From IMG/VR virus record IMGVR_UViG_3300025120_009600, positions 1 through 20,586 of that record: 20,586 nt of DNA; one strand, given 5' to 3'. This document shows, piece by piece, positions 6,329 to 14,366 of the stretch (the stretch's first letter is position 1; the number at the start of each line of letters is the position of its first letter). The position numbers and the translations under genes were made by a program. The DNA comes from a virus. The notes under the pieces were generated by a model. That model was not told the origin of the DNA. It made no database searches and worked only from the letters and a program-made list of their open reading frames with translations.

Positions 6329-8635
6329 ATGGCTGATGTCATAAATGTGGTGAAAAGAAATGGTCGTGGTAAAGAACCACTTAACATTGAAAAGATACAC
6401 GAAATGGTAGAGTATGCGTGTGAAGATGTAAGTGGTGTATCAGCCTCGCAAGTAGAAATGAATAGTGGTTTACAATTTTATAATGACATCACAACAAACG
6501 ATATTCAACAAATATTAATCAAGTCAGCCTCAGATTTAATCTCTTTAGAGTCTCCTAACTATCAATATGTTGCGGCAAGACTATTGCTTTACAGCTTAAG
6601 AAAACAAGTTATAGGTAGACTATGGGACCACCCCCACATATTTGATCATGTTAAGAAAGCTGTTGAAAAAGGTGTTTACGATAAACAGTTATTAGAAAAA
6701 TACCAAAGAAAAGATTTTGACAGAATGGAAAACTGGATTAACCATGAAAGAGATTATACTTTTACATACGCTGGATTAAGACAAGTTATTGACAAATACC
6801 TAGTACAAGATAGAAGTAATGGTCAGATATTTGAAACACCACAATTTATGTATATGATGATCTCTGCTACCGTATTCGCAGATTATTCAAAAGAAAAAAG
6901 AATGACCTATGTTAAAAAATATTACGATGCTATTTCAAACTTTAAAATCAATATTCCAACACCTGTTATGGCTGGGGTTCGTACTCCTCTTAAACAGTAT
7001 GCTTCTTGCGTGCTTGTGGATATAGATGATACACTACCAAGTATATTTTCTGGCGATATGGCGATAGGTAGATATGTTGCTCAAAGAGCTGGTATTGGTA
7101 TTAACGCTGGTAGAATAAGAGGTATCAATGCTAGAATTAGAGGTGGCGAAGTACAACACACAGGTGTTATACCATTTCTTAAAAAGTTTGAAGCGACTGT
7201 AAAATGTTGTACACAAAATGGTGTAAGAGGTGGTAGTGCGACTGTACACTTTCCAATTTGGCACCAAGAGATAGAAGATATAATCGTACTAAAAAATAAT
7301 AAAGGTAGTGAAGATAACAGAGTTAGAAAATTAGATTACTCTGTACAAATATCAAAAATATTTTATGAGAGATTTATTAATGAAGAAGATATAACTTTAT
7401 TCTCACCACATGAAGTACCAGATTTATATGAGGCTTGGGGTACACCTGAATTTGATGACTTGTATATTAAGGCAGAAAGAAAAACAAGTATTAAAAGAAT
7501 TAAAATAGCAGCACAAGAATTATTTTTTGACATACTAAAAGAAAGAGCAGAGACAGGTAGAATTTATATTATGAATATAGATCACTGTAATTCTCACTCA
7601 TCATTTAAAGATTTGGTTAGAATGTCAAACTTATGCCAAGAAATTACACTCCCTACTGATCCTATCCAACACATAGATGGCGAAGGTGAAATAGCCCTTT
7701 GTATTCTATCAGCCATCAATGTTGGAAAGATTGACAAGAGAGACGAACTAGAAGAACTATGCGATTTAGCTGTAAGAAGTTTAGACGAAATAATAGATCA
7801 TCAAAAGTATCCTGTAAAGGCAGCAGAAATATCTACAAAAGCTAGAAGAAGTTTAGGTATAGGTTATATAGGTCTTGCTCATTATCTAGCTAGAAAAGGT
7901 TATTCATATGAACAAAAATTAGGTTGGCGTCAAGTTGATAAACTAACAGAGGCGTTTCAATTCTATCTATTAAAGGCAAGTAGTGAACTAGCAAAAGAAA
8001 AAGGTCAATGCGAATACTTTAATAGAACAAAATATTCCGATGGTATCTTACCGATAGACACTTACAAGAAAGAGGTAGACGAGGTTGTAACCAGAAATCT
8101 AACTTATGATTGGGAGTGGTTAAGGAAAGAAATAAAAGAGCACGGACTTCGACATAGCACACTCTCTGCTCAAATGCCATCAGAATCCTCTAGTGTGGTC
8201 TCAAATGCTACAAACGGCATTGAGCCACCTAGAGATTATTTAAGTGTTAAGAAAAGTAAGAAAGGACCATTAAAACAAGTGGTACCAGATTACAAAAAAT
8301 TAAAATCAAACTATACTTTACTATGGGATATGAAATCAAATGAAGGTTACATTAACATAGTGGCAGTAATGCAAAAGTATTTTGATCAAGCGATTAGTGG
8401 AAACTGGTCATACAATCCAGATCATTTTGAAGATAACCAAGTACCATTATCACAGATGGCACAAGACTTATTGACAACATACAAGTTAGGTTGGAAGACT
8501 TCTTATTATCAAAACACTTATGACGCTAAAAAAGACATAGACGAACCTGCTCACCCAATAGGGTTTGTTGATAATGTTCCTGAAGAAGATAAACCAAAAG
8601 AGGAGGACGAGAACTGTGACTCGTGTACTATATAA
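6329..8635 (+). CDS. nrdA: Class Ia ribonucleotide reductase, large (alpha) subunit
   Basis: A 768-residue NrdA that reduces ribonucleoside diphosphates to deoxy forms, together with NrdB encoded downstream. An N-terminal ATP-cone (about residues 4-90, starting VINVVKRNGRGK) suggests allosteric activity control. The active site is complete: Cys227 (YASCVL) and Cys458 (IALCILSA) as the redox pair, thiyl-radical Cys436 with Asn434 and Glu438 in SNLCQEITLP, and radical-relay Tyr726-Tyr727 in KTSYYQNT. The C-terminal CxxC (Cys763, Cys766) is re-reduced by thioredoxin or glutaredoxin. The start at 6329 follows a strong ribosome site. The stop overlaps the next start as TAATG. Its place in the replication cluster fits the T4-like pattern of making dNTPs from host nucleotides. 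Confidence 0.97.
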   Translation: MADVINVVKRNGRGKEPLNIEKIHEMVEYACEDVSGVSASQVEMNSGLQFYNDITTNDIQQILIKSASDLISLESPNYQYVAARLLLYSLRKQVIGRLWDHPHIFDHVKKAVEKGVYDKQLLEKYQRKDFDRMENWINHERDYTFTYAGLRQVIDKYLVQDRSNGQIFETPQFMYMMISATVFADYSKEKRMTYVKKYYDAISNFKINIPTPVMAGVRTPLKQYASCVLVDIDDTLPSIFSGDMAIGRYVAQRAGIGINAGRIRGINARIRGGEVQHTGVIPFLKKFEATVKCCTQNGVRGGSATVHFPIWHQEIEDIIVLKNNKGSEDNRVRKLDYSVQISKIFYERFINEEDITLFSPHEVPDLYEAWGTPEFDDLYIKAERKTSIKRIKIAAQELFFDILKERAETGRIYIMNIDHCNSHSSFKDLVRMSNLCQEITLPTDPIQHIDGEGEIALCILSAINVGKIDKRDELEELCDLAVRSLDEIIDHQKYPVKAAEISTKARRSLGIGYIGLAHYLARKGYSYEQKLGWRQVDKLTEAFQFYLLKASSELAKEKGQCEYFNRTKYSDGILPIDTYKKEVDEVVTRNLTYDWEWLRKEIKEHGLRHSTLSAQMPSESSSVVSNATNGIEPPRDYLSVKKSKKGPLKQVVPDYKKLKSNYTLLWDMKSNEGYINIVAVMQKYFDQAISGNWSYNPDHFEDNQVPLSQMAQDLLTTYKLGWKTSYYQNTYDAKKDIDEPAHPIGFVDNVPEEDKPKEEDENCDSCTI

Positions 8636-9273
8636 TGTTTTTACAAGCTAACTTACCACCAATAGAGTTATATGTTAAGAAAGAGTATCTGTACGATTTA
8701 GAAAAAGGCCACGGCGAATTAGTGGATGGTCTATGGGTATCTGTTAAATCAATACAAGGTAGAGCATTATACTTTGAAACTTACTTACCAGAGTATGGCG
8801 CAGTATATGATAAACTTCCATTATCAGCTTTTGTATGGAAGAAAGATTATGAAGGCGAAATAAAATTAGAAGAATTAGAATTATGGGATTGTTTTAGTTA
8901 TCATATATCTGTATTAGAAAAAAGATTTTTAAAAGGACAAAGAGCAAAATATTATAGTCCAAGTAAGGTGTGGCACGAAGGCACATATATGTTTACGATA
9001 GATAGTTGTCATGCGGATAGCAATTTACTAAATACTACATTCAGTGAGCTACCGACACAGCACAAATCATTTAACATTATAAAATTAGATAATGGTTATT
9101 TTGCGGCACAACCAAATAATCGTATGTTAATTTATGATAAGTCTTATAGCCCGAAACAATTAAAGTTTCCTGACTTTAAAGTATCATCTATTGAGTATTC
9201 TGTTGAAGATAAACAGAAGATAACTTTTGGTGATGATGACGAATTTTTTTACGGAGTAGAGGAAAAGAAATAG
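8635..9273 (+). CDS. Conserved-looking protein of unknown function between nrdA and nrdB
   Basis: 212 residues starting MFLQANLPPIELYVKKEYLY. The start ATG overlaps the nrdA stop (TAATG), pointing to translational coupling, and the GGAGG upstream at 8602-8606 is too far away to serve it. An in-frame ATG at 8623 would lie inside nrdA and is not preferred. The protein is soluble and rich in Tyr, Phe and acidic residues, with no signal peptide, membrane segment or motif that I recognise. A conserved unknown gene at this spot is, as I recall, seen in other marine T4-like phages. A role linked to ribonucleotide reduction is only suggested by position. The C-terminus is acidic (GDDDEFFYGVEEKK). Confidence 0.85.
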   Translation: MFLQANLPPIELYVKKEYLYDLEKGHGELVDGLWVSVKSIQGRALYFETYLPEYGAVYDKLPLSAFVWKKDYEGEIKLEELELWDCFSYHISVLEKRFLKGQRAKYYSPSKVWHEGTYMFTIDSCHADSNLLNTTFSELPTQHKSFNIIKLDNGYFAAQPNNRMLIYDKSYSPKQLKFPDFKVSSIEYSVEDKQKITFGDDDEFFYGVEEKK

Positions 9274-9275
9274 AA

Positions 9276-10379
9276 ATGGCAAGAAGCGTTTTTAATAAAG
9301 GAAAAGATGTTAGTTTTTTAAAACAACCAATGTTCTTTGGTGAGGACTTGGCTGTACAAAGATATGATACAATGAAGTATCCTATCTTCGATAAATTGAC
9401 ACAACAACAATTAGGTTATTTCTGGCGACCAGAAGAAGTATCTTTACAAAAAGATAGAAACGATTATGCAGAATTAAGACCAGAACAGAAATCTATATTT
9501 ACATCTAATCTAAAATATCAAACAATGTTAGATAGTGTACAAGGTCGTGGTCCTTGTCTAGCATTTTTACCTTTCTGTTCATTACCAGAACTAGAAGGCT
9601 GTATTGTTACTTGGGATTTTATGGAAACAATTCATAGTAGAAGTTATACTTACATTATTAAAAACTTATACTCTGACCCTAGTGAAATATTTGACACCAT
9701 TATTAAAGACGAGAAGATAGAAAAAAGAGCTCAATCAGTAACACAATGTTATGATGATTTAATTTCAATAGGTCATAAATGGCATTTAGATAGATCAAAA
9801 GTTGATGAATACGAGTTAAAGAAAAAATTATGGAAAGCATTAGTAACAGTAAACATACTAGAGGGTTTAAGATTTTATGTATCGTTTGCTTGTAGTTTTG
9901 CTTTTGGTGAACTTAAATTATTAGAAGGATCAGCAAAGATTATTTCGTTTATTGCAAGAGACGAAAGTCAGCACTTAGCAGTTTCACAAAGAATAATAAA
10001 CAATTATAGAGACATTGAAAGAGATAAGATAATGGACAAAGTGATTAAAGATACAGAGAAAGAAGTCTATACAATGTATGATGAAGCAGTACAACAAGAG
10101 AAAAGATGGGCAACATACCTTTTCTCTCAAGGCTCTATGATAGGTTTATCAGAAAAATTATTACATCAATTTGTAGAGTATATGGCTAATAGAAGAATGA
10201 AAGCTATTGGTTTAACACCTGCGTATGACCAAAAGACTAATCCATTACCTTGGATAGATCATTGGTTAAACAGTAAAGGTACACAAAATGCTCCACAAGA
10301 AACTGAAATAGAAAGTTATGTTATTGGTGGAATAAAACAAGATGTTAAGAAAGATCAATTTAAAAAATTTAAACTATAA
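9276..10379 (+). CDS. nrdB: Class Ia ribonucleotide reductase, small (beta) subunit
   Basis: A 367-residue NrdB carrying the di-iron/tyrosyl radical cofactor that starts catalysis in NrdA. The metal ligands are all present: Asp86 (MLDSVQGRGP), Glu117 and His120 (FMETIHSRSYT), Glu196 (NILEGLRF), and Glu230 and His233 (ARDESQHL). The radical tyrosine is Tyr124 in SRSYTYI, so this is a tyrosyl-radical type and not a metal-only or phenylalanine variant. The length matches the family. The start ATG is 2 bases after the preceding stop, with AGAGGA upstream. The stop overlaps the start of the small zinc-ribbon gene (TAATG). Confidence 0.97.
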   Translation: MARSVFNKGKDVSFLKQPMFFGEDLAVQRYDTMKYPIFDKLTQQQLGYFWRPEEVSLQKDRNDYAELRPEQKSIFTSNLKYQTMLDSVQGRGPCLAFLPFCSLPELEGCIVTWDFMETIHSRSYTYIIKNLYSDPSEIFDTIIKDEKIEKRAQSVTQCYDDLISIGHKWHLDRSKVDEYELKKKLWKALVTVNILEGLRFYVSFACSFAFGELKLLEGSAKIISFIARDESQHLAVSQRIINNYRDIERDKIMDKVIKDTEKEVYTMYDEAVQQEKRWATYLFSQGSMIGLSEKLLHQFVEYMANRRMKAIGLTPAYDQKTNPLPWIDHWLNSKGTQNAPQETEIESYVIGGIKQDVKKDQFKKFKL

Positions 10380-10558
10380 TGGAAAAAGCTCTAAAAAAGT
10401 GTTCTAACTGTACTACTAAATATACCATAGTATGGGACGAAGAAGAACAAGATTTACAACCCTTGACTTGTCCGTTCTGTGGATTTGAAGTAGAAACAGA
10501 GGAAGATGGTCAAGAGCATGAAATACCAGAAGAAGCAACAGACGATAGTTGGAATTGA
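10379..10558 (+). CDS. Small zinc-ribbon protein, 59 residues
   Basis: The ATG overlaps the nrdB stop (TAATG). The product, starting MEKALKKCSNCTTKYTIVWD, has two CxxC knuckles, Cys8/Cys11 (CSNC) and Cys31/Cys34 (CPFCGF), spaced like a rubredoxin-type zinc ribbon. An acidic tail of about 20 residues follows and ends DDSWN. Nucleic-acid or protein binding is plausible but no specific function is recognised. The last 53 bases overlap the RuvC-like gene in another frame. Small zinc-ribbon proteins of this kind are common in T4-like phages. Confidence 0.8.
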   Translation: MEKALKKCSNCTTKYTIVWDEEEQDLQPLTCPFCGFEVETEEDGQEHEIPEEATDDSWN

Positions 10559-11114
10559 TTATAGTTTAACTAGTCCTGCTGTGTGTGTTACACAGGATTT
10601 TAAATTTGAAAACTCTTATTTTTACTACCTTACTAATAAGAAAAAATACATTGGTAATATGCGTAAGAACATTATAGGTTATGAACATAAATTATGGACG
10701 GATCCCATTGAAAGGTTTACTCAAATATCAGATTGGGTTATTAATCTACTTACACACATCACACCAGCAACACCAATAGACTTAACAGGTCCATACAAAA
10801 CATTTATAGAAGGTTATTCATTTGGCTCTAAAGGTCAAGCAGTTTTTCAGATAGCAGAAAACTGTGGTATACTAAAATATAGATTACAAGAAAAGAAATA
10901 TCCATATGATACTGTGGTACCTAGTGTGGTTAAGAAAGGTGCATCTGGTAAAGGTAATGCTGATAAACAATTCATGTATGAGAGTTTTACTAAACATACA
11001 GGTGTTGATTTATTAGAAACCTTTGAGACAGAAAAATTAAACAATCCAGTTACAGATATTATAGATAGTTATTATATAGCAAAAGTTGGTTATGAAAATT
11101 CAAGTGGTCACTAG
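10506..11114 (+). CDS. RuvC-like Holliday-junction endonuclease
   Basis: Up to 202 residues with an RNase H/RuvC fold pattern. The first catalytic Asp18 is on strand 1 (TIVGIDYSLTSPAVCV), Glu102 is in KTFIEGYSFGSKG, and an Asp pair at 184 and 187 lies in VTDIIDSYYIAK. Between them are a helix (QIAENCGILKYRL) and the basic segment KKGASGKGNADK seen in RuvC-like nucleases. It would cut branched DNA during replication, recombination or packaging, a job done in T4 by endonuclease VII. The start is uncertain: ATG 10506 or ATG 10518 (MKYQKKQQT), with AGAGGA at 10498-10503 poorly spaced for both. It overlaps the zinc-ribbon gene by 41-53 bases and overlaps the next gene's start. Confidence 0.82.
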   Translation: MVKSMKYQKKQQTIVGIDYSLTSPAVCVTQDFKFENSYFYYLTNKKKYIGNMRKNIIGYEHKLWTDPIERFTQISDWVINLLTHITPATPIDLTGPYKTFIEGYSFGSKGQAVFQIAENCGILKYRLQEKKYPYDTVVPSVVKKGASGKGNADKQFMYESFTKHTGVDLLETFETEKLNNPVTDIIDSYYIAKVGYENSSGH

Positions 11115-11787
11115 TTGGAACAATAAGTTATACGAAGAATACGCACATAGGTTTAAAGAAACATATCAATGGCCTTTTGATTTAGTTGTTTATAATGAAG
11201 ATGAGGATATGTTTGATAAGATACCTAATCTTAAAAAATTCATAGAGAGAAATAAACATAGAGAGGTAGCATCATTTAAGCAAGATGGTGTAAGATTTTC
11301 ATATAAAGTTTATGCATATACACACGCCATAGAAAATTGTCCGAGTGATGTAGATGGTTTAATTTGTATTGACGCTGATAGTGTGTTTTACAAATCAATA
11401 GATGTAGATTGGATTAAAAAACATATTCACAAAGACGATTGTATGATGAGTTATCTAGGTCGTGGTAACCATTACAGTGAGTGTGGTTTTTTATATTTTA
11501 ATATGCAACATGATCAAACAAGAAACTATGCTAGTCATATGAAAAAGATGTATGATGATGATGAGATATATAGTTTAAGTGAATACCACGATAGTTATAT
11601 TTGGGATTATGTTAGAAAAATTTTTGAACAGAATATGAAAGTAACAAATAATAATATTGGTGACAATGAAGGTGGGCATGTACAAGTCAGATCAATATTA
11701 GGAACTGTTTACGATCACACTAAAGGTAAAAGAAAAATAACTGGTGTAAGTCCAGAATGGATAAATCAAACAAAAGGAAAACAATGA
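11092..11787 (+). CDS. GT-A-like glycosyltransferase, first of the glycan cluster
   Basis: 231 residues starting MKIQVVTSWNNKLYEEYAHR. The DxD-type motif Asp94-Ala-Asp96 in LICIDADSVFY, after a run predicted as Rossmann-like strands, fits a metal-dependent GT-A enzyme using a nucleotide sugar. CGFLYFNM and HDSYIWDY further on resemble acceptor-side elements of such enzymes, and VYDHTKGKRK lies near the C-terminus. There is no membrane segment, so it should be cytoplasmic. The ATG at 11092 is chosen because an upstream in-frame TTG (11086) has no advantage. The gene overlaps the RuvC-like gene by 23 bases and the lipoprotein gene by an ATGA junction. The donor and acceptor are unknown. Confidence 0.72.
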   Translation: MKIQVVTSWNNKLYEEYAHRFKETYQWPFDLVVYNEDEDMFDKIPNLKKFIERNKHREVASFKQDGVRFSYKVYAYTHAIENCPSDVDGLICIDADSVFYKSIDVDWIKKHIHKDDCMMSYLGRGNHYSECGFLYFNMQHDQTRNYASHMKKMYDDDEIYSLSEYHDSYIWDYVRKIFEQNMKVTNNNIGDNEGGHVQVRSILGTVYDHTKGKRKITGVSPEWINQTKGKQ

Positions 11788-11978
11788 AAAAAATATTAAC
11801 AATCATAGTTGCAAGTTTAATTGTAACTGCTTGTTCTGTTAAAGAACCTAGATTGTCAGTAGGTAAAAAATGTACCATAAAAGATGATAAAGTAGTTTAC
11901 TCATACTTATGGTTGTACGATAAACAAGTAGGTCTTCCAGCAGACAAAGAAGCTTGTAAAGAAATAGCAAGTGATTAA
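11784..11978 (+). CDS. Small lipoprotein, 64 residues
   Basis: MKKILTIIVASLIVTACSVK is a clear lipoprotein signal: basic start, hydrophobic core and a lipobox ending at Cys17. The mature part would be about 48 residues with two further Cys (KKCTIKDD and EACKEI) that could form a disulfide. Ser at +2 favours the outer membrane under the E. coli sorting rule. The ATG at 11784 overlaps the previous stop (ATGA) and has GGAAAA upstream, which favours it over an in-frame ATG at 11757. Small phage lipoproteins can be outer-membrane spanins or superinfection-exclusion proteins. Nothing here decides between these. Confidence 0.8.
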   Translation: MKKILTIIVASLIVTACSVKEPRLSVGKKCTIKDDKVVYSYLWLYDKQVGLPADKEACKEIASD

Positions 11979-12402
11979 TAGAAAAAAAATATTAATAATG
12001 GGATTACCTGGTAGTGGAAAGACTACAATCGCAAAACTACTTGTGCCAATGTTTAACGCTGTATGGTTAAACGCTGACGAAGTTAGAAAAGAGGCAGACG
12101 ATTGGGACTTCTCACCAGCAGGTAGAACTAGACAAGCAGAGAGAATGAAATCTTTTGCTAAGAAAGCATTAGATGAAAATAGAAATGTTATAGCAGACTT
12201 TGTGTGTCCAACAAAACAAACTAGAGCAGACTTTAATGCTGACTATGTTATATGGATGGACACAATAAAAGAGGGTAGATTTGAAGATACAAACAAAATG
12301 TTTGAAGCTCCTAAGAATCCAGATTTTATAGTCAGACACTTTGATGCTGATATGTGGGCTTATTTAATTAAACAGGATATATATGATCAATTGGGACAAT
12401 AA
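11971..12402 (+). CDS. P-loop kinase of the adenylylsulfate (APS) kinase family
   Basis: 143 residues. Walker A is GLPGSGKTT (11-19), directly after strand KKILIM. The pattern that follows, WLNADEVRKEADDWDFS, then GRTRQAERMKSFAKKALDE and NVIADFVCPTKQTR, mirrors CysC (LDGD-NVR, a basic helix, and FISP-YR). FEAPKNPDF near the C-terminus matches the EAPENPD segment of CysC. It is shorter than typical CysC (about 200), and the DGD motif reads NAD, so the substrate may not be APS. The start is GTG 11971, overlapping the lipoprotein stop. The next ATG (11998) would remove the first strand. A nucleotidyltransferase overlaps its end by 20 bases, so the two may act in sequence. Confidence 0.78.
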   Translation: MINRKKILIMGLPGSGKTTIAKLLVPMFNAVWLNADEVRKEADDWDFSPAGRTRQAERMKSFAKKALDENRNVIADFVCPTKQTRADFNADYVIWMDTIKEGRFEDTNKMFEAPKNPDFIVRHFDADMWAYLIKQDIYDQLGQ

Positions 12403-12754
12403 AAAACCAACAGCACAGATGTTAGGTAGATGGCAACCTTGGCATGCAGGTCATCAAAAATTATTTGAAGAAACTCTGAAAAGAGCTGAACAAGTATTGA
12501 TTATGGTAAGAGATATACAAGGTGTTGGTGATAATCCATTTGACTTTGAAACTGTTAAGAAGAATATAGAAGAAAAACTTAACCCAAAGTATAAAGGTAA
12601 GTTTAAAATTATATTAGTACCAAATATCACAAACATATGTTATGGTAGAGGTGTTGGTTATAAAATAGAAGAAATAGTATTAGACAAAGAAACACAAAAG
12701 ATTTCTGCAACTAAAATTAGGCAACAAATGAGAGACCACGGAGATTTGATATGA
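12383..12754 (+). CDS. HxGH nucleotidyltransferase (NMNAT/cytidylyltransferase superfamily)
   Basis: 123 residues. MLGRWQPWHAGHQKLFEE carries the HxGH signature (21-24) that binds the nucleotide phosphates, and ISATKIRQQMR (107-117) is the matching ISxTxxR signature. NPFDF near 51-55 resembles the NPF segment of NadM-type nicotinamide-mononucleotide adenylyltransferases. It would transfer AMP or CMP from the triphosphate to a phosphorylated substrate. Because the preceding, overlapping gene is a kinase, an obvious reading is kinase then nucleotidyltransferase, making an activated donor such as a nucleotide-linked polyol or choline-like group. A role in NAD metabolism is the main alternative. 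Translation starts at ATG 12383 inside the kinase gene and the end overlaps the next start (ATGA). Confidence 0.8.
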   Translation: MINWDNKKPTAQMLGRWQPWHAGHQKLFEETLKRAEQVLIMVRDIQGVGDNPFDFETVKKNIEEKLNPKYKGKFKIILVPNITNICYGRGVGYKIEEIVLDKETQKISATKIRQQMRDHGDLI

Positions 12755-13425
12755 TTAAAATTTTTATAGGATATGATGATAACGAAAAGGTAGCGTTTAG
12801 TACATTAAGTCATAGTTTATTAAAACACTCAACACAACCTATCTCTATAACTCCAATACGATTACAAAACATAAAAGACATATTTGTTAGAGAAAGAGTA
12901 AAAATACAATCAACAGAATTTGCTTTTAGTAGATTTCTTGTACCATATCTTTGTAACTATTCTGGTCACGCTATCTTTATAGATTGTGATATGTTAGCTC
13001 GTGATGATATATCATTATTGTGGCGACAAAGAACTACCAAATATGCTGTTCAATGTGTACAACACGATTACACACCTAATAGTACAATTAAATTTTTAAA
13101 TCAACCACAAACAACATATCCTAAAAAGAACTGGTCTAGTATGATGATATTTAATAATTCTAAATGTACAGCATTAACACCTGATTATGTTAATAGTGCC
13201 ACAGGTTTAGAACTACATCAATTTAAATGGTTAGAAAGAGAAGAGCTAATTGGTAATATAGATGTAGAATGGAATCATTTAATTGGTGAGTATCAATATA
13301 ATCATAGTGCAAAGTTAGTACACTATACAAACGGTGGACCATATTTTAAAAAGTATAAAGATTGTGATTATTCAAACGAGTGGTTTGATATGTACGAAGA
13401 TTCAAATAAAATTAATTTAGAATAA
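12751..13425 (+). CDS. GT8-like glycosyltransferase
   Basis: 224 residues with the pattern of LPS-type GT-A enzymes. It opens IKIFIGYDDNEKVAF, followed by the conserved STEFAFSRFLVPYL. The DxD motif FIDCDML (Asp78 and Asp80) lies at the end of a strand. Further on are KNWSSMMIFNN, WNHLIGEY and LVHYTNGGPYF, where the last His could complete metal binding. It probably transfers a sugar from a nucleotide donor in the cytoplasm. It is coupled at both ends: an ATGA overlap with the nucleotidyltransferase and a TAATG overlap with the next gene. Acceptor unknown. This is the most confidently placed glycosyltransferase of the cluster. Confidence 0.83.
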   Translation: MIKIFIGYDDNEKVAFSTLSHSLLKHSTQPISITPIRLQNIKDIFVRERVKIQSTEFAFSRFLVPYLCNYSGHAIFIDCDMLARDDISLLWRQRTTKYAVQCVQHDYTPNSTIKFLNQPQTTYPKKNWSSMMIFNNSKCTALTPDYVNSATGLELHQFKWLEREELIGNIDVEWNHLIGEYQYNHSAKLVHYTNGGPYFKKYKDCDYSNEWFDMYEDSNKINLE

Positions 13426-14366
13426 TGAAAACTTTAAATATCTATTTAAAAACCACAAGTGGTAGTAAAGTAGATAAGTTATTAGCATTTGGTAAAGGTG
13501 CTGAGAAACATGGAATAAAAGTTAATTATTGTGATGATAATTTTTTTACACCATCAGATTATAGTTTTATATTTTCTTATAAATCAAATGATATAAATTC
13601 TAAAAGTCACAATTTAAGACAAGAGATTGTTGATAAAAAAACAGATAAACAAATATTCTTTTTAGATAGTAATGTTTTAGGTCATTATGAAAAAGAAAAA
13701 GATATACAAAATGTTTATCGTAGATACCCTTATAGATCAATTCACTCACACGAAGCAGATTTTTTACCCTTAGATGATACATCATTTAAAAGAACAGATC
13801 AAGTTAAAAAAGAATTAGGTTTACAAATGAAAGATTGGCGTAAAACAGGTAATCATATATTGGTATGTTTAAATAGAGGTAGCGGTGGTTTCTCATCTTT
13901 TGGTAAAGGTTGTTACGAATGGGCAAGAGAAGTCGTACAAAAAATAAGATTATATACAGACAGAAAAATTATTATAAGATCACATAAACATTTTGTTTAT
14001 ACAGATAAGTTAAAAGAAGATCAAAAGAATTTAAATTGGATATTACAAAATATTAAAAATGTAGAGCACACATCTATTGAAAAAACAAATTTAATAGATG
14101 ATTTAAAAAATGCTTGGGCATGTGTGGTTTATACTTCTACATCTGGCGCTATAGCTATGATGCAAGGTGTTCCTGTATTTGTAACTCACCCTGCTTGTTT
14201 TTTCAGATTGTATGGCTCTGGTGGTATAGGTCAAATAGAAAACCCAATGATACCAAACAGAGCTATGTTTATGACTTACTATGTAAACTCACATTGGAGT
14301 TTAAAAGAAGTAGAAGACGGACACTATTGGGAAAAGTTTAAAAAATATCGTATGGAGGCAGAATGA
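13425..14366 (+). CDS. GT-B-like protein, paralogue 1 of 3
   Basis: 313 residues, not matched to a named family. The C-terminal half has a GT-B-like layout also seen in the genes at 14363 and 18166. WRKTGNHILVCLNR (138-151) is followed by KIRLYTDRKIIIRSH (173-187), then LKNAWACVVYTSTSGAIAMM (227-246) with GVPVFVTHPA. A tail with NSHWSLKEVEDG (288-299) ends the pattern. In capsule and LPS transferases of this type, such Ser/Thr-rich turns and the following GVP segment bind the nucleotide donor. The N-terminal half is more divergent. It may be a glycosyltransferase or glycerophosphotransferase-like enzyme. The start overlaps the previous stop (TAATG) and the end overlaps the next start (ATGA). 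Confidence 0.65.
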   Translation: MKTLNIYLKTTSGSKVDKLLAFGKGAEKHGIKVNYCDDNFFTPSDYSFIFSYKSNDINSKSHNLRQEIVDKKTDKQIFFLDSNVLGHYEKEKDIQNVYRRYPYRSIHSHEADFLPLDDTSFKRTDQVKKELGLQMKDWRKTGNHILVCLNRGSGGFSSFGKGCYEWAREVVQKIRLYTDRKIIIRSHKHFVYTDKLKEDQKNLNWILQNIKNVEHTSIEKTNLIDDLKNAWACVVYTSTSGAIAMMQGVPVFVTHPACFFRLYGSGGIGQIENPMIPNRAMFMTYYVNSHWSLKEVEDGHYWEKFKKYRMEAE

